Assembly (NCBI GenBank): GCA_964628035.1
Contig: CAZVPI010000012.1
Location: 25,606 to 89,605, forward strand
DNA from: UBA2199 sp964628035
GTDB lineage: Bacteria > Acidobacteriota > Aminicenantia > UBA2199
Direction: 5' to 3'
DNA length: 64,000 bases
Below, one piece after another: positions 10,382 to 19,383 of the stretch. Made by a program: the position numbers and the translations under genes. The notes beneath the pieces were generated by a model. That model was not told the origin of the DNA, made no database searches, and saw only the letters and a program-made list of their open reading frames with translations. Position 1 is the stretch's first letter; each line of letters starts with the position of its first letter.

Positions 10382-11293
10382 ATGTTGATGGCAAAGTCGG
10401 CGATCATCCCCAGAAGGGCGAAGGACTTGCTGGCCGGAAGGGTCATGCTGGCCCTCACGCTCCTGGCGGCTGTCCTCGTGCTGCTGATGATCGCCGGTCT
10501 CTACCTGAAGGCGCGTCCCGTGCTGTCCAGCCAGCCCCTCGGCGACCTACTCTTCTCGGCCAGGTGGCGGCCCTTTCGCGGACAATTCGGCTTCCTGCCC
10601 TTCATCATGGGCACCCTGTGGGTGACCGCAGTGGCCATGGTCATCGCCGTTCCCCTGTGCCTGCTCACCTCCATCTTTCTCTCCGAATACGCCCCCTCCC
10701 GCCTGCGCGAGTGGATCAAGCCCCTGATCGACATCCTGGCCGGCATTCCCTCGGTGGTGTTCGGCGTCTGGGGCATGCTGGTCGTCGTCCCCTTCATCCA
10801 GAAGGTGGTGGCGCCCGCCGCCGGCGTCTTCTCAACCGGCTTCAGCGTGCTGGCCGGGGGCATCGTCCTGGCCATCATGGTCTTCCCGGTCATCATCCAC
10901 GTCACCCTGGAGGTGCTGCGCGCCGTGCCGGTCGAGATGCGCGAGGCCTCGCTGGCCCTGGGCGCGACGCGCTGGCAGACCGTCAAGAAGGTCGTGCTGC
11001 GCAAGGCCCTGCCCGGCGTGGCGGCGGCGATCGTGCTGGGAGTGGCCCGCGCCTTCGGCGAGACCATGGCCGTGCTGATGGTGGTGGGCAACGTGCCCAA
11101 GGTGCCCAGGTCGCTCCTGGACCCCGCCTATCCGCTGCCGGCGCTGATCGCCAACAACTACGGCGAGATGCTCTCGGTGCCGCTCTACGATTCGGCGCTC
11201 ATGCTGGCGGCGCTGATCCTGATGCTGGTCGTGCTGCTCTTTCACGTCGTCTCGCGGGCCATCCTGGCCCGGGTGGAGCGGAGGCTGCGCTGA
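10382..11293 (+). CDS. pstC: Phosphate ABC transporter permease PstC
   Basis: 303 aa inner-membrane permease with about six helices. The EAA-type cytoplasmic loop (REASLALGATRWQTVKKVVL) and the ILAGIPSVVFGVWG segment are typical of PstC. It pairs with PstA (coupled by TGATG) and PstB to import phosphate. The periplasmic binding protein PstS and the regulator PhoU are not in the window. An internal ATG at 10388 is an alternative start, but 10382 lies exactly at the predicted transcription start. Confidence 0.95.
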   Translation: MLMAKSAIIPRRAKDLLAGRVMLALTLLAAVLVLLMIAGLYLKARPVLSSQPLGDLLFSARWRPFRGQFGFLPFIMGTLWVTAVAMVIAVPLCLLTSIFLSEYAPSRLREWIKPLIDILAGIPSVVFGVWGMLVVVPFIQKVVAPAAGVFSTGFSVLAGGIVLAIMVFPVIIHVTLEVLRAVPVEMREASLALGATRWQTVKKVVLRKALPGVAAAIVLGVARAFGETMAVLMVVGNVPKVPRSLLDPAYPLPALIANNYGEMLSVPLYDSALMLAALILMLVVLLFHVVSRAILARVERRLR

Positions 11294-12150
11294 TGGCCCT
11301 GGAGCGGCGCTTCGTCGAGGAGAGGGTCTTCAAGGCCCTGATGGCCCTGTCCACGGCGTTGATCGTGGGCTGCCTGCTGCTGATCATGCTGACGGTGCTG
11401 GCCAAGGGCCTGCCCTACATGAGCCTGGACATGGTGACCAAGACGCCGCAGGGCGGGTACTACCTGGGCAAGGGCGGCGGCGTCCTCAACGCCATCCTCG
11501 GTTCGCTCTACCTGGCCGGCGGCGCCACCCTGCTGGCCTTCCTGTTCGGCCTGCCGGTGGCGCTGTACCTGAACCTGTACGCCCGCCCCGGCTCGCGCTT
11601 CGTCTCCTTCTGCCGTTTCGCCCTCGACGTGCTCAACGGGGTGCCCTCCATCGTCTTCGGCGCCTTCGGTTTCGCGATCATGGTCTTTTTCGGTTTGCGC
11701 GCCTCGCTGCTGGGGGGGATCATCGCCATCGCCCTGCTGATCCTGCCCATGATGGCCCGCTCGATGGACGAGGTGATCCGCCTGATCCCGCGCGAGCTGC
11801 TGGAGGCCTCCTACTCCCTGGGGGCCAACCGCTGGGAGACGGCGCGCCGGGTGGTCGTCCGCCAGGCCCTGCCCGGCATCCTGACATCGGTGCTCATCGC
11901 CTTCGGCCGCGGCATCGGCGACGCCGCGGCGGTGATCTTCACCGCCGGCTTCACCGACGCCGTGCCCGGCTCGCTGCTGCGCCCGGCGGCGACCCTGCCC
12001 CTGGCCATCTTTTTCCAGCTCGGCGTGCCCATCCCCGAGGTCCGCGGCCGCGCCTACGCCTCGGCGCTGATCCTGACGGTGCTGATCCTGTGCATCAGCC
12101 TGGCGGCGCGCCTGCTGTCGCGGCGGCTGACCCGCCACGTCGTCCACTAG
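11293..12150 (+). CDS. pstA: Phosphate ABC transporter permease PstA
   Basis: 285 aa inner-membrane permease. LDVLNGVPSIVFGAFGF and the EAA loop (EASYSLGANRWETARRVVV) match PstA and mirror PstC. It forms the heterodimeric channel with PstC. The ATG at 11293 overlaps the pstC stop (TGATG), indicating translational coupling. pstB follows after 9 nt. Confidence 0.94.
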   Translation: MALERRFVEERVFKALMALSTALIVGCLLLIMLTVLAKGLPYMSLDMVTKTPQGGYYLGKGGGVLNAILGSLYLAGGATLLAFLFGLPVALYLNLYARPGSRFVSFCRFALDVLNGVPSIVFGAFGFAIMVFFGLRASLLGGIIAIALLILPMMARSMDEVIRLIPRELLEASYSLGANRWETARRVVVRQALPGILTSVLIAFGRGIGDAAAVIFTAGFTDAVPGSLLRPAATLPLAIFFQLGVPIPEVRGRAYASALILTVLILCISLAARLLSRRLTRHVVH

Positions 12151-12159
12151 GAGAGTCCC

Positions 12160-12921
12160 ATGGAGAAACGCACCCACATCGCCGTCGAGGACCTGAGCGT
12201 CAGCATCCGCGGCGAGCGCGTGCTGAAGAACATCCGCCTGGCCATCCCCGACCGCAAGATCACCGCCATCATCGGCCCCTCGGGCTGCGGCAAGACCACG
12301 CTGCTGCGCTCGCTCAACCGCCTGATCGACTCCACCGAGGGGGTGAAGGTGTCGGGGCGCGTCCTGGTCGACGGCGAGGACATCCTCGACCCCCGCGCCG
12401 AGGTCACCCGCATCCGCAAGAGGATGGGGCTGCTGCTGCAGAAGCCCTTTCCCCTGCCCATGTCCATTTACGAGAACGTGGCCTACGGCCCGCGCATCCA
12501 CGGCGTGCGCGACCGCCGGCGCCTGGACGCCATCGTCGAGCGCTTCCTGAGGAAGGCCAGCCTGTGGGAGGAGGTCAGCGGCCGGCTGAACCAGCCCGCC
12601 TCCGCCCTCTCGCTCGGGCAGCAGCAGCGCCTGTGCCTGGCCCGCGGCCTTGCCGTCGAGCCGGAGATCATCCTGGGCGACGAGCCCACCTCGGCCCTGG
12701 ACCCGCAGTCCAGCCAGCGCATCGAGCAGACGTTCACCGAGCTGAAGAGCGACTACACCATCGTGCTCGTCACCCACATCCTGCGCCAGGCGCGGCGCCT
12801 GGCCGACCACGTGATCTTCCTCTACCTGGGCGAGCTGGTCGAGCAGGGCCCGGCCTGGGACTTCTTCAACCACCCCAAGCAGCCCAGGACCCGGGAGTAT
12901 ATCAAGGGCTTGATCAGCTGA
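12160..12921 (+). CDS. pstB: Phosphate ABC transporter ATP-binding protein PstB
   Basis: 253 aa ATPase of the phosphate importer. Walker A GPSGCGKTT, signature LSLGQQQRLCLARGLAV (LSLGQ rather than the common LSGGQ), Walker B IILGDEPTSALDP and the switch His (VTHIL) are all visible. An AGGAGAG Shine-Dalgarno precedes the ATG. The opening residues (THIAVEDLSVSI, then GERVLKNIRLAI) and the Asn-Arg-Leu-Ile segment after Walker A are typical of PstB. Last gene of the pst cluster. Confidence 0.94.
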   Translation: MEKRTHIAVEDLSVSIRGERVLKNIRLAIPDRKITAIIGPSGCGKTTLLRSLNRLIDSTEGVKVSGRVLVDGEDILDPRAEVTRIRKRMGLLLQKPFPLPMSIYENVAYGPRIHGVRDRRRLDAIVERFLRKASLWEEVSGRLNQPASALSLGQQQRLCLARGLAVEPEIILGDEPTSALDPQSSQRIEQTFTELKSDYTIVLVTHILRQARRLADHVIFLYLGELVEQGPAWDFFNHPKQPRTREYIKGLIS

Positions 12922-13331
12922 TGGAACTCGGCGTACGGCATGCGATTTAGAAAGAGCCCCTTCGAGTGCTTCCAGGTTCCACGTTCCACGTTGGGAATGA
13001 TGCTTGGGTGCTTTCCAAGCCCTAAGCAGGTGCTGTGGCTCAGAAAGGGTAAAGGGAAAACGGTCAAGAAAGTGTGCCAAGACAAATTTCAATGCGCTGC
13101 AAAACGGGCAAGGAAGGCAAAAGTCAAGGGGTGGAAGGTAGGAGCAAGGCATTGTTCTTCCCCAAGGCCTTGCGCCGAGCAAGACTCCGGTCCTGGCCGT
13201 TCCGAACCACGGATCACGAAATGCGGATCACGAGCGATGCTTCCACTTCGGTTACTGTCGCTGCCGCTGTCCTTTCTGCTCGTCAAGGTTGTTGCGGCAC
13301 TGACACCGTGAATTCGCTGAGTCGCCGGAAG
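12922..13331. repeat. 410-nt gap with remnants of several heptamer arrays
   Basis: No convincing gene. A type-1 remnant (CTCGGCGTACGGCATGCG, about 12927-12945) follows pstB. A CGTTCCA heptamer pair lies at about 12973-12995. A type-5 array of ATCACG-based 7-mers lies at about 13201-13240 (ACCACGG, ATCACGA, AATGCGG, ATCACGA). The rest is featureless to me. Confidence 0.55.
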
Positions 13332-13404
<73 letters not shown>

Positions 13405-13421
13405 CTAGAACGGTTGCGCGC

Positions 13422-13450
13422 ATTGTAGCATCATTTCATGGCCATGTCCA
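13422..13450 (-). promoter_or_regulatory. Promoter of tRNA-Arg
   Basis: Minus strand: TGGACA (13450-13445), 17-nt spacer, TACAAT (13427-13422), ending 17 nt before the mature tRNA 5' end. Confidence 0.6.
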
Positions 13451-13735
13451 TCTGCGCGCGAAAGGTGCCATGTTCCATGTGCCACGTGCCCAAACCAGCG
13501 AAACTTTCGAGGTTTCATGCTGCCGGCCCCGGCATCGGCGGCGTTGAACCTATTTCATCCAAGTCAGAACGATCAGCAACTGGCAAGAAATCTTCAGCAT
13601 CCAAGCGGATGGGCCCTCGTCACATGGGACCTTGACGGGCCGACGTGTCCTCCAGCCGCCGGATTGTGGCAAAAGGGTGAGCTCGCGCTCATGGCACCTC
13701 GATGGACCGTTGTGCCCTCCCGTTGCTGAAAGGTT
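13437..13735. repeat. Degenerate type-2 heptamer element
   Basis: Between tRNA-Arg and the glycosyltransferase. TGTTCCA, TGTGCCA and CGTGCCC 7-mers (about 13468-13495), a GCTGCCGGCCCCGGC stretch also found in the type-2 copy near 38215, and two partial copies of the ACCTTGACGGGCCGAC / ACCTCGATGGACCG outer flank (about 13630 and 13700). No believable gene. It looks like decayed, overlapping copies. Confidence 0.5.
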
Positions 13736-13784
13736 TGATTTTCGCATTCCGTTCTGAGCGCCGCAGGCCGGGCCCGGGCTTCTA

Positions 13785-13813
13785 TTGCTTCTCCGCCGCC
13801 TTGAGTGTACAAT
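13785..13813 (+). promoter_or_regulatory. Promoter for glycosyltransferase pair, near-leaderless
   Basis: TTGCTT (13785-13790), 17-nt spacer, TACAAT (13808-13813). The ATG at 13822 lies 8 nt after the -10 box. Confidence 0.6.
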
Positions 13814-13821
13814 TCGGGTCT

Positions 13822-14910
13822 ATGTCTGCATGTGTCGCGATCATCCACGACTGGCTCAACGGCATGCGCGGCGGCGAAAAGGTGCTGGAGCAGCTCCTGC
13901 ACCTCTACCCCCAGGCCGATCTGTACACCCTGTTTTACGAGCCCGACCGCGTGTCGCCCCTCATCCGCTCCAAGAACGTCTTCGCCTCGCGGCTGAACCG
14001 CTATCCCTGGGTGCGCCGCCATTACCGCCATTTCCTGCCCCTGTTCCCGCGCCATGTCGAGGCGTTCGACCTGCGCGACTACTCGCTGGTGATCAGCTCC
14101 TCCCATTGCGTGGCCAAGGGGGCGGTGCCGGCCCCCGACGCCCTGCATGTCAGCTACATCCACTCGCCCATGCGCTACGCCTGGGACCAGTACTACGCCT
14201 ATTTCGCCGGCTGCGGCCCCTGGCGGCGGCGCATCCTCGAGCGCGAGATCTCGCGGCTGCGCGCCTGGGACGTGACCAGCGCCGCCCGCGTCGACCGCTT
14301 CGCGGCCAACTCCGACTACGTGCGCCGGCGCATCCAGAAATACTACCGCCGCGACGCCGTGGTCATCCACCCCCCGGTCGACACCGACTTCTTCGTCCCC
14401 GGCGAGCGCCCCAGGCGCGACTATTGCCTCCTGGTCTCGGCGCTGGCCCCCTACAAGAACATCGGCCTGGTGCTGCAGGCCTTTCGCGAGAGCGGCGAGC
14501 GGCTGGTGGTCGTGGGCCGGGGGCCGGAGCGGGGCAGGGTGGGGCGGCTGGCCGGCCGCAACGTGAGCCTGCTGGACGAAGTGGACGGCGAGACGCTGCG
14601 CGACCTGTACCAGAACGCCCGCGCCCTCGTCTTCGCCGGCGTGGAGGACTTCGGCATCGCCTTCGCCGAGAGCCAGGCCTGCGGCACGCCGGTGGTGGCC
14701 TTCGACCGCGGCGGCGCCCGCGACGTCGTCCTCGACCGCCGCACCGGGGTGCTCTTCCCCGAGGCCACCGTCGCCGGGCTGCGGGCGGCGCTGGCCGAGC
14801 TGGAGCGCCTGGATCTCGACCCGGACGCCATCCGCCGCAGCAGCCTGCGCTTCTCCCCGGCCCGCTTCCGCGACGAGTTCTCCCGCCTCGTCGCCGCGGA
14901 GACGCCATGA
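13822..14910 (+). CDS. Family 4 glycosyltransferase
   Basis: 362 aa. GT-B fold: an N-terminal acceptor domain (IIHDWLNGMRGGEKVLEQL) and a C-terminal nucleotide-sugar domain with GVEDFGIAFAESQACGTPVVAFDRGG, carrying the E-x7-E-like donor motif. It likely transfers a sugar to a growing surface or exopolysaccharide repeat unit in the cytoplasm. It is coupled (ATGA) to the polyprenyl-phosphate sugar transferase that starts such units. Donor and acceptor cannot be predicted. The ATG at 13822 matches the predicted transcription start; in-frame codons from 13702 lie in the repeat region. Confidence 0.9.
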   Translation: MSACVAIIHDWLNGMRGGEKVLEQLLHLYPQADLYTLFYEPDRVSPLIRSKNVFASRLNRYPWVRRHYRHFLPLFPRHVEAFDLRDYSLVISSSHCVAKGAVPAPDALHVSYIHSPMRYAWDQYYAYFAGCGPWRRRILEREISRLRAWDVTSAARVDRFAANSDYVRRRIQKYYRRDAVVIHPPVDTDFFVPGERPRRDYCLLVSALAPYKNIGLVLQAFRESGERLVVVGRGPERGRVGRLAGRNVSLLDEVDGETLRDLYQNARALVFAGVEDFGIAFAESQACGTPVVAFDRGGARDVVLDRRTGVLFPEATVAGLRAALAELERLDLDPDAIRRSSLRFSPARFRDEFSRLVAAETP

Positions 14911-16319
14911 TCCGCAAGCGGCGCCAGCAGCTGGCCCGGCTGCATGTGCTCGGCGACGCCGCCGCCGCCGCCGCCGCCTTCTTCGCCGCCTACGGGCTGC
15001 GCTTCCACTCGGGGCTCCTGGCCGCTCCCAAGGGGGTGCCGTCCCTCTCCGACTACCGGGCGGTCCTGCCCGTCCTGCTGTTCTTCCACCTGGTCTATTT
15101 TTCCTACCAGGGATTCTACCGCTTCAAGCTGCGGCGCAACCGCCTCGACGACCTGTTCACCATGATCCTCAACAGCGCCGCCGCCGCCTTCTCCGTGCTG
15201 CTGCTGTTCAGCTACCTCAAGAGCTACCGCTTCATCGGCTTCGAGATCTCGCACGTTTTTCTCGCCGTCTACGCCCCGCTGGCGGTGCTGCTGCTGTTCC
15301 TCGGCCGCTCGCTGACCTTCCGCCTCTTCCGCCGCCTGGCGCGCAACGGCCACTCGCGGGTGCTGATCGCCGGCTCCGGCGACCTGGCGGCGCTGACGGC
15401 GCAGAACCTGTCGCGCTACGCCCATTTCGGCCTCGAGGTCATCGGCTTCCTGGCGCCCGCCGACCCCGCCGCCGCGTCCGGCGCGGGCGCCAGCCGGCGG
15501 CTGGGCGGATACGACGACCTGGAACGGGTGGCGCGCGGCCGCGGCGTGACCGACCTGTTCGTCGCCCTGCCGCTCAGCGAGTACGCCGCCATCATGCGCC
15601 TGATCGAGGGCGGCAACAACCTGCTGATCGACATCCACCTCGTTCCCGACATCCTGCAGCTGGCCTCGCTGAAGGCGGGGCTGGAGCACATCGAGGGCCT
15701 GCCGGTGATCAACCTGGGCGACACCCCGCTCGAGGGCTGGCCGGCCGTCAGCAAGCGCATGTTCGACCTGCTGGTCTCCCTCTGCGGCCTGCTGCTGCTG
15801 TTGCCCTTCGCCGCCCTGGTGGCGCTGCTGCTGAAAATCGACTCGCGCGGCCCGGTCTTCTACCGCCAGGCGCGCCTGGGGCTGGACGGGCGCGTCTTCC
15901 GCATGGTCAAGTTCCGCACCATGGTCCGCGACGCCGAAAGGGCCACCGGCCCCATCTGGTCGCCGCGCGACGACCCGCGCGTGACCCGCGTCGGCCGCGT
16001 CCTGCGTCGCTTCTCCATCGACGAGCTGCCGCAGCTGTTCAACGTGCTGAAGGGCGACATGAGCCTGGTGGGGCCGCGCCCCGAGCGCCCCGAGCTGGTG
16101 GCGAAGTTCAAGGAGAGCATCCCGCGCTACATGCTGCGCCACCGGGTGAAGACGGGAATGACCGGCTGGGCCCAGGTGCACGGCCTGCGCGGCAACACGC
16201 CGCTGGACAAGCGCATCGAGTTCGACATCTTCTACATCCAGAACTGGACGTTCCGCCTCGACCTGGAGATCCTCTTCCGCACCGTGCTGAAGCTCCAGTT
16301 CATCGACCGCGGCGCCTGA
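14907..16319 (+). CDS. Polyprenyl-phosphate glycosyl-1-phosphate transferase (WcaJ/WbaP-like)
   Basis: 470 aa inner-membrane protein. Four or five N-terminal helices, a Rossmann-like CoA-binding-type domain (RVLIAGSGDLAALTAQ), a further hydrophobic helix (about 270-295) and the C-terminal bacterial sugar transferase domain with KFRTM, DELPQLFNVLKGDMSLVGPR and VKTGMTGWAQVHGLRGNT. It would transfer a sugar-1-phosphate from UDP-sugar to undecaprenyl phosphate, the first step of exopolysaccharide or O-antigen unit synthesis. The start overlaps the preceding glycosyltransferase stop. Confidence 0.94.
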   Translation: MIRKRRQQLARLHVLGDAAAAAAAFFAAYGLRFHSGLLAAPKGVPSLSDYRAVLPVLLFFHLVYFSYQGFYRFKLRRNRLDDLFTMILNSAAAAFSVLLLFSYLKSYRFIGFEISHVFLAVYAPLAVLLLFLGRSLTFRLFRRLARNGHSRVLIAGSGDLAALTAQNLSRYAHFGLEVIGFLAPADPAAASGAGASRRLGGYDDLERVARGRGVTDLFVALPLSEYAAIMRLIEGGNNLLIDIHLVPDILQLASLKAGLEHIEGLPVINLGDTPLEGWPAVSKRMFDLLVSLCGLLLLLPFAALVALLLKIDSRGPVFYRQARLGLDGRVFRMVKFRTMVRDAERATGPIWSPRDDPRVTRVGRVLRRFSIDELPQLFNVLKGDMSLVGPRPERPELVAKFKESIPRYMLRHRVKTGMTGWAQVHGLRGNTPLDKRIEFDIFYIQNWTFRLDLEILFRTVLKLQFIDRGA

Positions 16320-16348
16320 GCCGCCGGGACCGTCATGGAGAAATGCCG

Positions 16349-18094
16349 ATGAGTCCGAACCTGGAGCAGCTGCAGATCTCCCCGCAGTTCCATCCCTTCA
16401 TCAGCCATCTCAGCGAAATGGCCCGCGGCAAGGAGCGCCTGCCCTTCATCGGCCGCGAAAAGGAGCTGGAAGCGCTGCTGGAGACCCTGCAGCGCCGGCT
16501 GAAGAAGAACATCATCCTGGTGGGCCGGCCGGGAGTGGGCAAGACGGCCCTGGTCACCGAGCTGGCCGACCGCATCAACCGCGGCCTCGTCCCCGACAAC
16601 CTCAAGGGCAAGGTGATCCTGGAGCTGGCGCTGACCCCGTTCCTGTACTCGCGCGAGTCGGCCGACGCCCTGGCCAAGGATTTCGAGAAGCTGATCGGCG
16701 AGGTGCGCCGCCACGGCGGGCGCATCATCCTGTTCCTCGACGAGCTGCACGGGCAGCCGCTGGCCCTGCAGGCGGAGCGCGCCGGCCGGTTGCTGGGGCT
16801 GCTCAAGGCGCACATCGCCGAGCGCGAGCTGCAGGTCATCGCCGCCGCCACCCGCGAGGACTTCCACCGCCACATCAAGGGCGACGAGGTGCTGGCCGCG
16901 AATTTCTCGGCCATCCTGCTCAACGAGCCCGAGAAGGAGGAGATGCTGAACATCCTGCGCGGGGTGAAGCGGCACTTCGAGGACTACTACCGCCTGTCGA
17001 TCCCCGAGCCGCTGTTCGAGTGCTTGTACGCGCTGGCCCAGCGCTTCATCCCCCTGCGCGCCTTCCCCGACAAGGCCATCGAGCTGCTCGACATCTCCTG
17101 CTCCAAGGCGGCCCTGCGAAAGGCCCGCGTCCTCGACTGCGGCCACCTGCACCAGACCATCAGCGAGTTCTCCAGGCTTCCCATCGAGATCGTGCGCCGC
17201 GACGGCCAGGAGCAGGCCCGCGGCCTGCTCGACTTCCTGCGCGCCGCCGCCGTCAACCAGGCCGACGCCCTGGAGGAGATCGCCCGCATCGTCAAGCTGG
17301 CCCGGCTGGAGACGCGCGTCCATTCCCAGCGCCCCGAGGGCATCTTCCTTTTCCTGGGCCCGACCGGCGTGGGCAAGAGCTTCGTCGCCGCCAGGCTCGC
17401 CGAGTACCTGTACGGGGGGGCGGACAAGCTGCGCGTCATCGACCTGGCGGAGTACGGCAAGGCCGGGGACGCCTCCCGGCTGGCCGTGGGAGAAGGCGGC
17501 TCCGGCGCCCTGGCCCGCGAGGCGGAGAACCATCCCTTCTCGGTGATCCTGTTCGAGAACATCGAGGAGGCCCACTCGGCGGTGCTCGACTGGCTGGGCA
17601 AGACGCTGGCCGCCGGCGAGGTCGTCGACGGCGCCGGCAAGCGCCACGCCCTGTCGCGCATCTTCTTCGTGCTCAGCCTGACCGGCATCGGCGAGGCCCG
17701 GAAGGGCTCGGCCATCGGCTTCGTCAAGGTCGACCCGAGCTCGGGCGAGGTGGTCATCGCCCCCAAGATCATGAACGTGCTGGACTGGGTGGACGAGATC
17801 ATCCAGTTCACGCCGCTCACGGTGCAGCACCTGGAAACGATCGCCGACCTCGAGGCGCGGCGGATCGCCCGCGACCTGCAGGAACGCCACCGCTGCCGCC
17901 TGGCGTTCGCCGACGGGGTGCTGCCCATGCTGGCCGCCGAGGCCGAGCGCTCGGGGCGCTACGCCCATGCCGTGCACGAGTTCCTGGAGCGCGCGGTCCG
18001 CCTGCCGGCCCTGGACATCGTCACCAAGGCCGACCGCGACACGCGCCTGCGCGTCGTGCTCGAGGAGAAGCGCGTGCGCGTCGTCGAGGAGTGA
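16349..18094 (+). CDS. ClpB-like double-AAA+ ATPase with degenerate D2
   Basis: 581 aa, far shorter than ClpB or ClpC (about 800-860), with no N-terminal repeat domain and no long middle coiled coil. D1: Walker A GRPGVGKTALV, Walker B ILFLDELHG. D2: Walker A GPTGVGKS, but the Walker B segment reads ILFENIEEAH where ClpB has ILFDEIEKAH, so the DE pair is EN (about residues 403-404). The aromatic GYVG pore loop of D2 is absent (SRLAVGEGG instead). It may be a regulatory or scaffold ATPase rather than a disaggregase (inference). ATG 16349 has GGAG 8 nt upstream; ATG 16343 is the alternative. The aminotransferase follows after 9 nt. Confidence 0.8.
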   Translation: MSPNLEQLQISPQFHPFISHLSEMARGKERLPFIGREKELEALLETLQRRLKKNIILVGRPGVGKTALVTELADRINRGLVPDNLKGKVILELALTPFLYSRESADALAKDFEKLIGEVRRHGGRIILFLDELHGQPLALQAERAGRLLGLLKAHIAERELQVIAAATREDFHRHIKGDEVLAANFSAILLNEPEKEEMLNILRGVKRHFEDYYRLSIPEPLFECLYALAQRFIPLRAFPDKAIELLDISCSKAALRKARVLDCGHLHQTISEFSRLPIEIVRRDGQEQARGLLDFLRAAAVNQADALEEIARIVKLARLETRVHSQRPEGIFLFLGPTGVGKSFVAARLAEYLYGGADKLRVIDLAEYGKAGDASRLAVGEGGSGALAREAENHPFSVILFENIEEAHSAVLDWLGKTLAAGEVVDGAGKRHALSRIFFVLSLTGIGEARKGSAIGFVKVDPSSGEVVIAPKIMNVLDWVDEIIQFTPLTVQHLETIADLEARRIARDLQERHRCRLAFADGVLPMLAAEAERSGRYAHAVHEFLERAVRLPALDIVTKADRDTRLRVVLEEKRVRVVEE

Positions 18095-18103
18095 GGAGGA
18101 GCC

Positions 18104-19198
18104 ATGCCCAGGCACCTGAGGATCGACCACCTGCTGTCCGTCAAGTCCGCGCCGCCCGAGGCGGACATCAACTTCTCCTTCTCCAACATGGAGTTCCTGC
18201 TCGGCGCGGACGAGCTGCCCTTCGACCGCGGCTCCATCCTGCTGCACGCCTTTCCCGGCGACGCCGCGGTCGGCAGCCGCCGGCTGCTGGGCACGCTGAG
18301 CCGCCGCGAGCAGGTGCCGGAGGAGAACATCCTGCTGTCGCTGGGCACGAGCCTGGCCAACTTCCTGGTCTGGGGGGCGCTGCTGCGCCGCGGCGACGAG
18401 GTGGTCATCGAATTCCCGGCCTACGAGCCCCTGTTCAAGGTGCCGGCCTTCCTGGGGGCGCGCGTGCGCTTCTGCAAGCGCGACCCGGTCGACTTCTCGC
18501 TTGCCGTCGAGACCCTGGCCGCCTGCGTGAGCGAGAAGACGCGCATGGTCATCCTCAGCGACTCGCACAATCCCTCCGGCAGCCAGCTGTCGCCGCAGGT
18601 GCTGCAGTACCTGCGCGACCTGAACCGCGAGCGCGGCGTGCACGTCTTCATCGACGAGGTGTACGGGCGCTACTACCGCGAGCGCTCCCTGTTCGTCGAC
18701 TACCCGGAGTTCATCGTCACCTCCTCGCTCTCCAAGTTCTACGGCCTGGGCTCGCTGCGCTGCGGCTGGGCCTTCGCCCCGGCGCCGGTGATCGAGAAGG
18801 CGCGGCAGTTCGGCGACTACCTGACCCCGGAGATCCCCTGCGCGCCGCTGCACCTGGCCCACCTGCTGCTGGAGAGCTCGGCGCTGGCCGAGCTGGAGCG
18901 GCGCGTCCGCCGCCGGGTGAAGGAGAACCGCGAGATCATCGGCGCCTACCTGGACCGCACCGAGTTCCTCTCCTGCTACCTCCCCAAGAACGGCGTCCTC
19001 TTCTTCCCCGAGATGCGCGCCCAGGTCGACGTCAAGAAGTTCTACGCCCAGCTGCTCAAGAAGCAGCGCATGGTGGTCACCGAGGGGCGCTTCTTCCAGA
19101 TGCCGCGCCACTTCCGCATCGCCGGCATCTGGAGCGCGGAGATCATGGAAGAAGGACTGCGCAGGATCGAGGCGGCGTTGAAGGAGTCCCAGTTATAG
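18104..19198 (+). CDS. PLP-dependent class I/II aminotransferase
   Basis: 364 aa cytoplasmic enzyme of fold type I. Cofactor-binding features: SLGTSLANF at the phosphate-binding position, SDSHNPSGSQ (Asn), FIDEVYGRYY (Asp/Tyr), and the Schiff-base lysine in SSLSKFYGLGSLRCGWA. The call to class I/II is firm; the substrate is unknown. It is tightly linked to the unusual ClpB-like gene (AGGAGGAGCC Shine-Dalgarno in the 9-nt gap), so the two are probably one operon. Confidence 0.9.
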   Translation: MPRHLRIDHLLSVKSAPPEADINFSFSNMEFLLGADELPFDRGSILLHAFPGDAAVGSRRLLGTLSRREQVPEENILLSLGTSLANFLVWGALLRRGDEVVIEFPAYEPLFKVPAFLGARVRFCKRDPVDFSLAVETLAACVSEKTRMVILSDSHNPSGSQLSPQVLQYLRDLNRERGVHVFIDEVYGRYYRERSLFVDYPEFIVTSSLSKFYGLGSLRCGWAFAPAPVIEKARQFGDYLTPEIPCAPLHLAHLLLESSALAELERRVRRRVKENREIIGAYLDRTEFLSCYLPKNGVLFFPEMRAQVDVKKFYAQLLKKQRMVVTEGRFFQMPRHFRIAGIWSAEIMEEGLRRIEAALKESQL

Positions 19199-19217
19199 CC
19201 GCAGGCGGAAGGAGACC

Positions 19218-19383
19218 GTAGGCAGTAGTCGGTCGACGGTAGAAAAACCCTGGAACACCGATAAGGCGGGCGCTTGACACGATCCGGATGGGTGCCGATT
19301 CTTCTGAGTTTGCCCGGCGCCCGCTTCCGGTCGGGCTAGTGCCCGCTCCTGCTGACTGCCGCCGGCTGCCTACTGGCTACTCT
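19218..19383. repeat. Type-6 heptamer inverted repeat (GTAGNCR units)
   Basis: Left arm 19218-19242: GTAGGCA, GTAGTCG, GTCGACG, then GTAGAAAAA. Right arm 19354-19383 is the inverse, with CTGCCTA and TGGCTAC units. It sits between convergent genes. The ftsX stop codon (TAG) lies inside the right arm. No gene in the loop. Confidence 0.65.
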
